Source of the DNA: Pythium myriotylum | Taxonomy: Eukaryota > Oomycota > Peronosporomycetes > Pythiales > Pythiaceae | Length of the DNA stretch: 64,000 nt | Reading direction: 5' to 3' | NCBI GenBank assembly: GCA_023091665.1 | Contig: JALJCQ010000019.1 | Coordinates: 248,001 to 312,000, forward strand | Part shown: positions 8,826 through 19,365 of the stretch, piece after piece | Layout of the letters: every line of letters starts with the position of its first letter | How positions within the stretch are numbered: position 1 is the stretch's first letter | Made by a program: the position numbers and the translations under genes | The notes under the pieces: model-generated | Database searches by the model: none | Told to the model about the DNA's origin: nothing | Seen by the model: the letters and a program-made list of their open reading frames with translations, nothing else

Positions 8826-10486
8826 CAGCCACCAGTTATTCAGATCATGCTCCGTTGTCTATCCTCATCGAGGCGCACTGCATTGTCAATAGACGTCGTA
8901 CCACAAGTTGGATCCGTTTTGCAGCCCGGGAAGCGCGGGGATACGGTGTGACCAGCCGGATGCTCAGTCTGAGAAAGGAACTGCGACAATTCGGCTATTT
9001 GCAAGCAATGCCTCCGATCAGGCGGATGGATCCTTCATCAAATCCACCATGAATTCGATTACGGTTAGCTTTCACGTGCCAAGTGTCAAGTGTTTACGAT
9101 CGTTCTCGGCCCCGTTTGACGACAAAGGTCCACCTCATCTCGAACAAGTACAACACGATCAACGACAGGATGGGTCCTTACATGACGCACCAGTGTTCAC
9201 TCGCTCGTCCACCGAGCGACCACTCATTCCACAACCTACCTCAAAGCCCCCACCCAGCAATCGAGCGCGCCGAACGCTAAGGCACGCCCGACAACTGACT
9301 CGAGACGAAAACCATGCAGATCCTCCGCACTTTGGCTCCGCTCTCAGCGATCGTTGCTGCCTCTTGCCTTGTCAAGGCAAACGCCGAGTCTCTCGCTAGT
9401 TCCAGAGCCGGCGAGGAAACCAAGACCCTCGACCAGCTCTACCAGGACGCCATCAAAGAAGGAGGCGACCTCGCCGTGTACCACGGCGGCGACATCCCAC
9501 ACCAACAAGACGGAGTCGTCAACGCCTTCAAGGCCGCCTTCCCCAAGATCAACCTCACCTTGATCATCGACTACTCCAAGTACCACGACGTTCGCGTCGA
9601 CAACCAGCTCGCGACCAACTCGCTGGTGCCGGATGTAATTGCCTTGCAGACGATGCAGGACTACCCACGTTGGAAGAAGCAAGGCGAGCTGCTCAACTAC
9701 AAGCCTGCAGGCTTCTCCAAGATCCACCCAGGTTTTGTCGACCCGGATGGAGCCTGGGTCTCTCACCTCTGCGCTTCCTTCAGCTACTTCTACGACACGG
9801 CGCAGCTCAACGCCAGCGGCCTGCCGATCCCCAAGACCGCACAGGACCTCACCAACCCCATCTACAAGGACCACATCGCGTCTACCTACCCACATGACGA
9901 TGACGCCGCGCTCTTCGTGTACTCGCAGTACATCGATAAGTACGGCTGGGACTGGGTCGAGAAGATGACCAAGCAGAACATCCAGTTCCAGCGCGGTTCC
10001 AACACAGCAGTGGACGCGGTGGCTGCCAAGAAGAAGGCGATCGGTGTCGCCAGCTACGGCGTGTACTCGCCCGACGTCGTGACTGTCAACGGCAAGGACG
10101 CCAAGACGCCGTACCTCGTCTGGGGTCAGCGCCTCGCCATCTTCAAGAAGGCTCGCCACACAGCCGCCGCCAAGCTCTTTGTCAACTGGATCGTCTCCAA
10201 GGACGTGCAGAGCACCGTCATGGCTGGTATGTCCACGCGCACGGACGTCTTGTACCCGGGCACGACAGCGGGTACGCCGTTTCCGTGGGAGATCGCGCAG
10301 GGCGGTGTGACCAAGTTTCCTTCGTTCATGGAGGACCGTGCGAACGTGGAGCGTTTGAAGGCGACGCTGGCGTTGTACTTTGGTGAGGTGCAGGGCAAGC
10401 CGAGCCCGGGTGAGCTTGGTCTGTACCCTGTTGCGTAAAGTAGAGTGAGGGTACAAAGATTCGCCAACCTTCACGCTGATGGGTAT
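8826..10486. repeat. Right arm of a 1,661-bp inverted repeat
   Basis: Reverse complement of 6066-7726, carrying copy 2 of the substrate-binding gene and its promoter. Beyond 10486 the two flanks stop matching but share short blocks about 40-80 bp further on (GATTCTTAAACTGAAGACA, then AATAAA at 10551). The duplication is therefore older and wider than the near-identical core. Confidence 0.9.
9314..10438 (+). CDS. Secreted ABC-type substrate-binding protein, copy 2
   Basis: A 374-residue single-exon gene whose product is identical to copy 1 and which lies in opposite orientation to it. A likely initiator (CACTCATTCCACAACC, about 9221) sits about 90 bp upstream of the ATG. AATAAA at 10551-10556 could serve as the polyadenylation signal. 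The family resembles bacterial AfuA/FbpA periplasmic proteins, and a typical secretory signal peptide covers residues 1-24. The few differences from copy 1 lie in synonymous positions near the 3' end (for example CTG versus CTT in the last Leu codon) or after the stop. The bacterial-type fold with no transporter partner suggests ancient acquisition by lateral transfer and reuse as a secreted ligand-binding protein. That is inference. Confidence 0.85.
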   Translation: MQILRTLAPLSAIVAASCLVKANAESLASSRAGEETKTLDQLYQDAIKEGGDLAVYHGGDIPHQQDGVVNAFKAAFPKINLTLIIDYSKYHDVRVDNQLATNSLVPDVIALQTMQDYPRWKKQGELLNYKPAGFSKIHPGFVDPDGAWVSHLCASFSYFYDTAQLNASGLPIPKTAQDLTNPIYKDHIASTYPHDDDAALFVYSQYIDKYGWDWVEKMTKQNIQFQRGSNTAVDAVAAKKKAIGVASYGVYSPDVVTVNGKDAKTPYLVWGQRLAIFKKARHTAAAKLFVNWIVSKDVQSTVMAGMSTRTDVLYPGTTAGTPFPWEIAQGGVTKFPSFMEDRANVERLKATLALYFGEVQGKPSPGELGLYPVA

Positions 10487-11626
10487 CGAGGTTCCCATGC
10501 ATTTCCCTTTTTGGAAAATCTCGCCAGTTAGATTCTTAAACTGAAGACACAATAAAATTTACCGATGCAGATTTCTGTTGTTACGCACGATTGAGTTGGT
10601 GACTGCCAGAGCGCCTGCCACAATCGGGGCGGGATGCGTTTCTACTCGCAAACTGGCCAGCGGCTGCCGGCGATGGTCTGTGGTGGGTTTTGAATGGATG
10701 CCGAGACTGAATGGATTGTTGAGTACGACGAACAAGCAGTGCAGTAGGGTAAACACTGCCTTGACGTACTGGACTGGAGCCTGTGCTGTTAGTGACAACT
10801 GCAGCGAGGGAAACCTTCCCTATTCTCGACATCGTAGGGGACTCTCGTGCAGCCAAAAAGGTGACAACGAAAGCTTTCACACCTATTATGGCTTTGTACA
10901 GGACTGTATACTCAACGGGCGACTCAGTTCATTTTCTGTGCGTGCACCCTGCAATCAGTGTGTCACAGTTGTTTGTCTTCATCTTTTAAGATGGAGATAT
11001 TCGGCCATCTTCTGAAACAAAAGGAGGCCCGAATTTTCCGCTTCGTCCTGATGCTCGAGTTCTCCACAACTGGGAATCGGAATCGATCATCCATGTGATT
11101 CGCATCTGTCACCGAATGTCAGCCAATTGGTAGCTGTGACAAATCCGAGGAGGTGTGTGAAACCCATCTACCTCCTCTGAATTGTCCGAGCATCCATCAT
11201 CGATGGCCAGACGGAATGGTCCGGAAGGCTGTGCGTGCGCAGATCTCGACAATGCCTTCACGATGTTGCCAAGCAATTATCTACTGTCACGTATCTTCTC
11301 ATGGCAAACCGTGTCATAGACGTGGGATATGGTGCGAGCCAGCTAGATGCCCAATCTGTGACAATGCGGTTGTTCACTGGCAAAGCTCCCCACCGACCGA
11401 CTCGACCCTCCACTGAGTCAATAGAAATCGACGGTCTGCTTTCTTGTGCCAAGTGTTTACGATTTCCCTGGAGGTTGCTTGATGACAGAGGGAGGGTCCC
11501 TTAGTAACATCAGCCAGAGCACAACGACCAACATGCAAGACGTCCTCGACGCTTTGCTCATTCTCCAATATTCTCTGAAGACGACTCACATCCAACAAAT
11601 CCAACCTTTGAGTCAAGAAGTCCGAC
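10487..11626. other. Intergenic region upstream of substrate-binding copy 3
   Basis: It holds the 3' flank of copy 2 (AATAAA at 10551) and the promoter region of copy 3. Near 11446-11465 a CAAGTGTTTACGAT block is shared with the upstream region of copies 1 and 2 (about 9088-9101), a possible conserved regulatory site. No gene was recognised. Confidence 0.5.
11556..11572 (+). promoter_or_regulatory. Oomycete initiator-like element of copy 3
   Basis: GCTCATTCTCCAATATT closely matches the oomycete initiator consensus (GCTCATTYYNCAWTTT) and lies about 55-70 bp before the ATG at 11627, the usual distance for a short 5' leader. Confidence 0.5.
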
Positions 11627-12769
11627 ATGCAGATCCTCCGCACTTTGGCTCCACTCACAGCCATCGTTGCTACTGCCTGTCTCACCCAAGTAAGCGCGGA
11701 ACCACTAACCGGTTACGGCTGTCGCGATGAAGCCCAGACGCCTGAGGAAACCAAGACCCTCGACCAGCTCTACCAGGACGCCATCAAAGAAGGAGGCGAC
11801 CTCGTCGTGTACCACGGCGGCGACATCCCACACCAACAAGACGGAGTCGTCAACGCCTTCAAGGCCGCCTTCCCCAAGATCAACCTCACCTTGATCATCG
11901 ACTACTCCAAGTACCACGACGTTCGCGTCGACAACCAGCTCGCGACCAACTCGCTGGTGCCGGATGTAATTGCCTTGCAGACGATGCAGGACTACCCACG
12001 TTGGAAGAAGCAAGGCGAGCTGCTCAACTACAAGCCTGCAGGCTTCTCCAAGATCCACCCAGGTTTTGTCGACCCGGATGGAGCCTGGGTCTCTCACCTC
12101 TGCGCTTCCTTCAGCTACTTCTACGACACGGCGCAGCTCAACGCCAGCGGCCTGCCGATCCCCAAGACCGCACAGGACCTCACCAACCCCATCTACAAGG
12201 ACCACATCGCGTCTACCTACCCACATGACGATGACGCCGCGCTCTTCGTGTACTCGCAGTACATCGATAAGTACGGCTGGGACTGGGTCGAGAAGATGAC
12301 CAAGCAGAACATCCAGTTCCAGCGCGGTTCCAACACAGCAGTGGACGCGGTGGCTGCCAAGAAGAAGGCGATCGGTGTCGCCAGCTACGGCGTGTACTCG
12401 CCCGACGTCGTGACTGTCAACGGCAAGGACGCCAAGACGCCGTACCTCGTCTGGGGTCAGCGCCTCGCCATCTTCAAGAAGGCTCGCCACACAGCCGCCG
12501 CCAAGCTCTTTGTCAACTGGATCGTCTCCAAGGACGTGCAGAGCACCGTCATGGCTGGTATGTCCACGCGCACGGACGTCTTGTACCCGGGCACGACAGC
12601 GGGTACGCCGTTTCCGTGGGAGATCGCGCAGGGCGGTGTGACCAAGTTTCCTTCGTTCATGGAGGACCGTGCGAACGTGGAGCGTTTGAAGGCGACGCTG
12701 GCGTTGTACTTTGGTGAGGTGCAGGGCAAGCCGAGCCCGGGTGTGCTCGGTCTCTATCCGACTGCTTAA
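11627..12769 (+). CDS. Secreted ABC-type substrate-binding protein, copy 3
   Basis: A 380-residue single-exon paralogue of copies 1 and 2. The signal peptide (MQILRTLAPLTAIVATACL, then TQVSA) and the first mature residues (EPLTGYGCRDEAQTP) differ clearly, as do the last residues (VLGLYPTA versus ELGLYPVA). In contrast, 11744-12743 matches copy 2 (9413-10412) over exactly 1,000 bases. The only difference I could see is at 11805 (Ala to Val). Sharp borders inside the reading frame suggest recent gene conversion between older paralogues. It has its own promoter, with the initiator at about 11556. Role as for the other copies: a secreted solute-binding protein, ligand unknown. Confidence 0.85.
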   Translation: MQILRTLAPLTAIVATACLTQVSAEPLTGYGCRDEAQTPEETKTLDQLYQDAIKEGGDLVVYHGGDIPHQQDGVVNAFKAAFPKINLTLIIDYSKYHDVRVDNQLATNSLVPDVIALQTMQDYPRWKKQGELLNYKPAGFSKIHPGFVDPDGAWVSHLCASFSYFYDTAQLNASGLPIPKTAQDLTNPIYKDHIASTYPHDDDAALFVYSQYIDKYGWDWVEKMTKQNIQFQRGSNTAVDAVAAKKKAIGVASYGVYSPDVVTVNGKDAKTPYLVWGQRLAIFKKARHTAAAKLFVNWIVSKDVQSTVMAGMSTRTDVLYPGTTAGTPFPWEIAQGGVTKFPSFMEDRANVERLKATLALYFGEVQGKPSPGVLGLYPTA

Positions 12770-13088
12770 GACGCCACGGCTGACGGCGTTACTTCACCCA
12801 CTCTTGGTGAGTATGAACATCCGACAAGCTCCAGAATGGTGAATCCATTTGAAAAAAAAAAAAAATTCACTCGGCATCATAGATTCATCCGCATTTCCTC
12901 AACTTGGACTCTTGAGCTGTGGATAGTAGTTGTTCATATCCACCGACCTCTCTTTTCTCAAAAATCTATTCTGGAACCCCACCGCTCGCGAGCTGCTGTC
13001 TGTCAAAGGAACATCTGAGCTTGCTCTTCGGCGTTGAGCGTGAGATGAAAATAGCAAGATCATCTTTGCGAAGGCATCGCGAAGTGAC
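12770..13088. other. Intergenic region with an A-tract
   Basis: It contains a run of 13 A at about 12851 and no recognisable gene. It holds the 3' end of copy 3 and the 5' flank of the DRC10-like gene. Confidence 0.5.
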
Positions 13089-14541
13089 ATGAGCGTGGGA
13101 ATCGAAGCTGATCGGCTCCTGGCCGTGCTTGAAGGGGCAATTGGCTCCCTGGAGCTGTTGGCTACAGTTCCGACGTCTCTAATGGGTTATTCGAAGAATG
13201 AGTTCTCCCAAGCTCGACAGGACAACGATGCCTGCGCGCCACTTACAGCCGAGATCATGGAGACGCTCGAGGGCCACGTAGGAAGACAGCTGATCAGTTG
13301 CCAGGGAGATGTTGTTGGTATTCACGCTGAGCGTGTTTAACTAGCTCCGATTGGAAGCGGCAATCCTTCACCGAGAGAAGGAACTGGAGGAACGCCTTGA
13401 GCGCCAACGAAAGCAACCAAAGGCTCACGAGGAAGCAGACAGAGGTGAGCAACAACCCGAAATCGACGAGTCATCACTGAGCGACGCGGCCCGCGATGAC
13501 GACGAAGACAACAACGGACATGCGCAGGGATTCTCTCAGAGCCTCCAAGCTGTCGTCCGCCTGCTGCGGGTATGTCGCGGCATTAGGATGGCGAGCGTTT
13601 GAGTTCTAACTGCGTTTCTTCAGAGCGACAAACGCACACGAGACGCCCTGCGACTGCTCAGCGCCACCGATGTCTCCCACGACGTCGCGTCTTTCGTGCA
13701 TGGACTTACGGATCTCGTCGTGCTCACCGAGCAGCGACTCGCGACAACGGCCGAACAGGACGAGACTCGCTCCCAGCGCTTATACGACGCCTCGCAGCGC
13801 CTCGCCGAGTTGCAGGACGATGCCGCCCAGCTGCGATTCGAACTATCCAAAGAGCGCGAGGCGAGGCAGCTCCACGCCATGACCCACGTCTCGTCGATCG
13901 CGGCGTTGCGTGAGCAGCTAAGCGAGACGCAACGAGTCGCAGACGAAGCTCTGCGCACCACGCAGCGTTCTCGAGAACTCGACGCCCAGGCTCTGCGATC
14001 TCAGTTCGAGATGGACAGTGTGGCCACGAGTGAGCGTCTCCTAGCGCTATGCCGTGTTGAAGGTCGGGTGACCGACGCCCATGAGGCTGAGGAGGTCGAC
14101 GACCGCAAGCGTGTCGCGCGCATGACCGTCGACGTACACGAGCTTGTACACAGATACGATGTCGAGATGGCGGCATTGGACGCCGTGCTGGCGCAGGAGG
14201 CACGTGACTGTGACGAGCAGGCAATCGAGATTGCGCGACTAAGTGACCACTTTGATCGCATCGACGAGGACCGACGGTACCAGCTAGAGGAGCGACGACA
14301 GCGCGAGTTGGAGAGAGAGCGCAAGCAGAGACAGGACCTTAACCTCTTCAAATTCATTGCGCGCTTACAGGCCGTCGTGCGCGGTTTCCTCACGCGGAGA
14401 CGTGTGCGGCTCGAGGAAAAACTCCAAAAGAAACGGAGGAAGGCCAAGAAGAAAAAGACCAAGAGGAAGCCGAGCACAAGTCCACGAAAACCATCACGGC
14501 CAGCCTCGGCCGCAGGCATTCGCCGCCCGACACGTCGTTGA
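13089..14541 (+). CDS. DRC10: IQ-motif coiled-coil protein, DRC10/IQCD-like axonemal subunit
   Basis: Predicted exons are 13089-13277, 13345-13569 and 13624-14541, giving 443 residues; introns are 67 nt (GTAGGA...CTAG) and 54 nt (GTATGT...TTCAG), both phase 0. A short N-terminal helical domain is followed by a long coiled coil (about residues 140-370). A single IQ motif follows near residue 395 (FIARLQAVVRGFLTRRR), then a Lys/Arg-rich tail. This order (helical N-terminus, coiled coil, C-terminal IQ) is that of dynein regulatory complex subunit 10 (IQCD), part of the nexin link of motile flagella. DRC9/IQCG is the main alternative. The gene ends 13 bp from the stop of the convergent LRR gene. 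Confidence 0.65.
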
Positions 14542-14554
14542 CTATACAGCTCTG

Positions 14555-15894
14555 CTATTTTTTCTTCTTCTTACCACCGCCACCTTTCTTCTTCTTCTTG
14601 TTCTTCTCCATCTCGAGTCGCGCCTGGAACTCGGCGGCCTTACGAGCTGCGATCTGCCGCAAGCGGTCCTCTTCTTCCTGCTGCTGGCGCTGTCGCTCGA
14701 GCTCGAGCTGCGCGCGTTCCACCTCTCGCTCTTTCTTCCGCTCCTCGATCCACGCCTCCTGTAGAAATCGGTTAGTGAAACCCTTTTGCACCATCTGAGT
14801 GCTGGTGCTGGTGTACGCACGTGTTCTTTCTGCTTGACCTCTTCATCTTGACGTACTCGCTCCTTGTTGGCGGCGGCGAGCTGCGCCTTGCGCAGCAGCA
14901 CTTGCTTGTCCTCGCGTGCCTCAAACGTCGCACGGTTCTTCCGCAGTTGCACATCGATCCGCGCACCATCAGCACTTGCCACGCGGTTGTTGCCTATGTC
15001 CACACAGAGCAGCGTAGCGTTCCTCTCGACACCTTGCGCCACGAGTTTGCCGCCTTCGGTGCCCAGTCGTGTGCGCCATAGGTTGAGAGTGCGTAGCGTG
15101 GAGTTCTTTGCTAGCATCGAACTCAGTGCTGCCACGCCCGTAAAGTCTTTCTCGTCGTCAGTGAGCGGGTTGCTCTCGAGGCTTAGAAATACGAGCGCCT
15201 GGTTCTGCGTCAGCGCGTCTGCGAGTGCACGGCAGGTCACGGGCCCAAAGGCGTTGGCTTCGAGGTCGAGTCGCTGCAGCGTCGCATTGCGCGTGAGCAT
15301 GGCTGCGATGTTCTTGCCGGCGGCATCGTCGAGCGCGTTGCGGCTCAGCGTGAGCGCCGTTAGCGAGTGGTTGAACACGAGCGACTTGCAGAGCGCGCGT
15401 GCGCCGATCGTGCTCACGCGCAGCGCCGCGTGGCGCGGCGTCTCGTGGTTCTTGACAAGCTGCAGCCAGACTTCAAGCGCCGCGTCGCGTGCAAGCTCGG
15501 CCACCTCTTCCTGGAGCTCCTTCTCGCGCTCCATCTTGCGGCGGTGGACTGTTTCTCTCAGGTAGGCGCGAGCAGCGAACTGGGTCTTCTGGTGCATGCG
15601 CGACTCCTTCTCGGCCGCGTGCTCGCGGTTGAATTCTTCTTGGAGCCGCGCGGCGTCGTCGTTGTAAAAGCCCTTGGGCTGGATGCCGCGGTCGATCATC
15701 TCGCGACGGATCTCGTTCTGCGAGAGCGCGAACGCGTCCGGCGGCAGCGAGTCGTCGGGTGTCACGCGCGACAAGATGGCCTCGCGGTCGGGCGCCGAGA
15801 GCCGGGACAGGTCCACTTCGGCGTCGTCATCAAAGTTGGGCTCGCGGCCGCCGCCGCTCAGCAGCAGCGCGTCGACGTCGGTGCCGCCGCCCAT
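14555..15894 (-). CDS. Leucine-rich-repeat protein with coiled-coil, Lys-rich tail
   Basis: Two exons (15894-14821 and 14758-14555) joined over a 62-nt phase-0 intron (GTGCGT...CTACAG) give 425 residues. An N-terminal coiled-coil/helical part (about residues 85-150) precedes an RNI-like leucine-rich repeat block (about 150-320; repeats of the form LTALTLSRNALDD and LQRLDLEANAFG). A charged coiled coil (REVERAQLELERQRQQQ) and a tail of Lys and Gly (KKKKKGGGGKKKKK) end the protein. No catalytic motif is present, so it is probably a scaffold. Its position tail-to-tail with a flagellar gene hints at, but does not prove, a cytoskeletal role. The cognate family member was not identified. Confidence 0.75.
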
Positions 15895-16021
15895 GGTATT
15901 GACGTGGTGAAGAGACGCAGCTCTTCAAGATCACTTGCCTTTCCAATATCAGCCAATCAAGAGGAGAAAGCACGAGAATATCATCCAATCCAAAAATCTA
16001 CTTGCATACAAGGACAAGCCC

Positions 16022-17962
16022 TCAGCTCGAGGTGGTCTCGGTCACCGTGGTCTCGGTCTTGACACGCTTGGTGACCTTGAGGTACTTGGAGGACGTCTTC
16101 GTGGTCGTCGTGGTCTCTTCGTGGGTCGTCTGCGTGGTTACGGACGCTGGTTCGATGGCTGGAGTCTCCGAGATCGGCTTCTTGGCGGCATCGGCCTCGT
16201 CCTCGCCCGGCTGCCCAAATTCGTTCGTGCGAGTCGTGTCAACCGGGTACTTCCAGCGCTGGTAGAGGTAGATGAAGAAAATGAGGTCATCACGGAAGCA
16301 CGAGAGCCTGTGCATCCACGGCATCTTGATGACGAACGCGAAGAGATCATCGATGAAAGTATTGAGCGACTTGTAAACCATCGCACGCCACGGCAGGTGC
16401 GCCACCGACTTGAGCTTGTAGTTGATGTACAACTGCGGCGTCATCATGATGAAGCCGAACATGTAAACAAAGCTCGTGAGCGACTTGATCACCCAGCTGT
16501 ACCAACCCTTGTGCTCGCCATAGGCCAGCGAGTAGACGGCGTATCCCACGATCAGCGGGTAGAGCACGTACGACAAGTGCGCGACGGCCACGCGATCGTG
16601 CTCAGCCGTCGGCGAGTCCGTGTAGCTCTCGACGCCTGAGAAGGTGAGCTTGTTGTTCTCGTCACGCGAGACCACGATCGCCTTCTTGATCTTCCAGCAC
16701 TCGATGATGAGCGAGATGAACGAACTAATGAGAATCATCCATGACGTGTCGTTATCCAGCAAGTACAGGAAGATCACGAGCTGGAAGAACGTGTTGAGCA
16801 CGATCGAGCGAAGCGAGAGGCCGGCGAGCGACTTCTGGTTCTTCCAGAAGCTCACGTCGTTCTTGAACGCGAGGAAATCGAAGAGCGAGTGCAGCAGCGA
16901 CACGACCACGGTGAGCGCGAGCAAGTACGGGTTCGTCTCAATGAACATGCGCTTGATGTTGTCCGTGTCCTTGCGCGTCGTGGCCCCAGCCGCCTCTTGG
17001 TTCTTGAAGTTTTGCTCCATCTGCGTGTAAAGCGCAAATTTGTACACAGGGATCGGGTAGAACGAGAGCTCGAGCGGCAGCGTCGTACGCGTGGCGTTGA
17101 TGAGCTGGAGATCTTCCTCCAGCGTCCAGAACTCGTTCACGTAAAGAATCGGTAGGTACGACTGCGAGTCCTTGTCAAAGTCCATGAACGGCGCGAGGAA
17201 CGGCGGCGGCCGCGTCTGCGCCGAGAACACGGTCGTGTCGAACACAACGTTGAGCAGCAGCGACGGCTTCCACATCGCCACGAACGTCGAGTCCTGCTCC
17301 TGGTCGACGACGACCGCCGTCTCCTCTTCGTCTTCCTCGCTCTTGGCCTGCAGCAGATTGCGCTTCTTGACGACCTTGGGACGCGGGCGATACGTCGTGA
17401 GCTCGACGCGCCGATAGGTCGTGGCCGTGCGCGAGTACTCGGCGTCGCTCGGGTTGGGCGAGAAGCCCGCCTTGGTCAAGTACACGTGCGCGTACAGCGA
17501 GCCGTTCGAGAGCAAGTGCTCGTCGACCGTCACGTTCACGCTCTGCTTCCACGTGCCGTCCTCGCGGTCCGGGTTGCCAGCCGAGAGGTACGTGAGGTCT
17601 TTGACGAGCCAGCGGAGCTGCTCGCGCTCCGCGGCCGCGTCCGAGTCGGCGAACGAGAAGCTTTCCTTGGGCGACACGTAGACGCGCAGCGCCATGCGGT
17701 CGCCGGGCAGAAAGGCGTTGTGGAAGGCGCCGCGCATGGTCTGCGCCGCGGGCGTGGGCGTGGGCGCCCCGCGCGAGGGTGTCTTGGGCGAGTCGACGAC
17801 GGCCTGTTGCGCGCTCGGCACTTGGTTTTGGAAGCCGATCTTGCCCATGAAGACCTGGAAGGCGTACCACATGAGGAACATGCGCAGCATGGGCCACGCG
17901 CGGTCCAGCAGGCCCTGCGGCGCCGGCTCGGGCGCCGCGTCGGCGGGAGGCGGAGAGGCCAT
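16022..17962 (-). CDS. CLPTM1: CLPTM1-family multi-pass membrane protein
   Basis: An intronless gene for 646 residues. The start is the ATG at 17962; the longer open frame upstream has only a GTG start. The family (cleft lip and palate transmembrane protein 1) acts in the ER/Golgi in receptor trafficking or lipid scrambling. Visible features are an N-terminal anchor (about 22-45), then a large luminal domain of about 300 residues with the family hallmark of a long beta-rich segment (VNEFWTLEEDLQLIN, LELSFYPIPVYKF). A C-terminal block of about five to six membrane spans (345-560) contains KNDVSFWKNQKSLAGLS and the PQLYINYKLKSVAHLPW signature. The Thr-rich tail (TTTTTKTSS) is variable. The length matches the family (about 600-670). 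High confidence. Confidence 0.93.
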   Translation of the reverse strand: MASPPPADAAPEPAPQGLLDRAWPMLRMFLMWYAFQVFMGKIGFQNQVPSAQQAVVDSPKTPSRGAPTPTPAAQTMRGAFHNAFLPGDRMALRVYVSPKESFSFADSDAAAEREQLRWLVKDLTYLSAGNPDREDGTWKQSVNVTVDEHLLSNGSLYAHVYLTKAGFSPNPSDAEYSRTATTYRRVELTTYRPRPKVVKKRNLLQAKSEEDEEETAVVVDQEQDSTFVAMWKPSLLLNVVFDTTVFSAQTRPPPFLAPFMDFDKDSQSYLPILYVNEFWTLEEDLQLINATRTTLPLELSFYPIPVYKFALYTQMEQNFKNQEAAGATTRKDTDNIKRMFIETNPYLLALTVVVSLLHSLFDFLAFKNDVSFWKNQKSLAGLSLRSIVLNTFFQLVIFLYLLDNDTSWMILISSFISLIIECWKIKKAIVVSRDENNKLTFSGVESYTDSPTAEHDRVAVAHLSYVLYPLIVGYAVYSLAYGEHKGWYSWVIKSLTSFVYMFGFIMMTPQLYINYKLKSVAHLPWRAMVYKSLNTFIDDLFAFVIKMPWMHRLSCFRDDLIFFIYLYQRWKYPVDTTRTNEFGQPGEDEADAAKKPISETPAIEPASVTTQTTHEETTTTTKTSSKYLKVTKRVKTETTVTETTSS

Positions 17963-19365
17963 GAGGTCGCGCAGGGAGCTCTTGACGGGATGGGTGGGAG
18001 AGGGGGTTCCAACAGGAGGACGGAACGCGCGGTGATTGGACAGAAGAGAAGAGTTAAAGCCAATGAGAAGAGAGTGGTGGAGGTTTGACAAGGGAGATCT
18101 GCGACGTGTGAGCGACACGACATCTCAGATCGCCGTGACTGGTGTCAAGGCGAGAACAGCCGTCGAGCCAGTCACGACGCACTGCACGCGGCGACTTGAG
18201 TCTCTGCGCAGCCGGTGCGCCATGCCAAATCGTGTTCCTCGCATGGTCGGAACGGTTGAGTGCGGAGACGAAGCGTGGGAGTCTCGGGTGAGGGCGCTCA
18301 GAGCACAGCTGGCTGGTAAGTCCACGTGCTTGCTGGAAATTGTCGACAGCTAGATTCGCACTGTTCCCCGAAACGATACTCGAAGAGGAAACAATGCGAA
18401 CGTAGCAGCAATGATGCATGCGCGGTGCCGCCCTCGCAAAATCAAAGCCGACGATCTCTCTGATGGGGGCCAGTGGAGTTTTTTAAGATCTACACGCCAA
18501 CCCGCGTTATTACGTCCTCTCTGATTTTGGAGTTGAACCACGCAGCTTTAAGTCCGCGGAGCTGGGTTCTTCTCTTGTTTTTGCTTCTTGCAATAGTGCT
18601 CGCGGGGATGACCCACACGGAAACTTCTGTCCGCCCAGCCGCCCCTCAGTGTAGAAATATCGTACTTTGGTCTGCAAACATTCAGCGAGACAATTTCAAC
18701 AGCCTCGCCCGTTTGCTTTTAGCACCACAACAAACACGCCCGACAAACACATCGTGCAGTGATTTTCTCCTGATCGTGCTGAAGCGACAAACCCACGACA
18801 CCCCTATTATCCTGTCAGTTCTCCAAATCCAGAACGCGGTTGACTCCGCCGACCATACCGTTCGCGTCGGCAATATCAACGGATCCCTGTCGCGAGGCGC
18901 GCTTGCGTTGCTGGGCAATAGCGTTTATGGGAGCTCGGGCGGTATGTGGGCCGACAAGGAAATTCCCGTGATCCAATCCTTAACCACACTTTCGTAAACC
19001 GTTGGGGGGATGGTGCTAGTAGAGCAAAATCGCTTGGCGAGCGGTTCCAGCTGGTCAGTGGACCATCGAGAATGCGACAGATTTGGGAAGCGTGCCACTG
19101 ATCACACCACACACGATATCTGCCATGTGCTCGGCGCGCATCGTAAAGTAGCCAACTCAGAGAGATCTCTTCTGCCTGTAGCCAATCACGCGATGAGATC
19201 TGTCACCGAATCTGCGACGTGTGAGCAAGTCATTGTTCAATAGTGTTTGGTCGATCGTGAGATTAACATTAGCACGAGAAGAAGAGCGGCGCAATCTAAA
19301 CAAGCGGCCTCGCGCGAGGCCGCACTGAAGGTATCTACTTACTGGACACTCACTGGAACGCACGA
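17963..19365. other. Intergenic region, no supported gene
   Basis: 1.4 kb between the CLPTM1 start and the 3' end of the PDZ gene. One open frame (18473-18997, +) starts only with GTG and shows no domain; a hydrophobic stretch near its start (WVLLLFLLLAIVLAG) is the only feature. The part near 17963-18120 presumably holds the CLPTM1 promoter. Confidence 0.5.

Noticed and set aside
18473..18997. 174-codon plus-strand frame with a hydrophobic segment
   Set aside because: Starts only with GTG, no homologous motif, no initiator; could still be a small secreted protein but is not supported.
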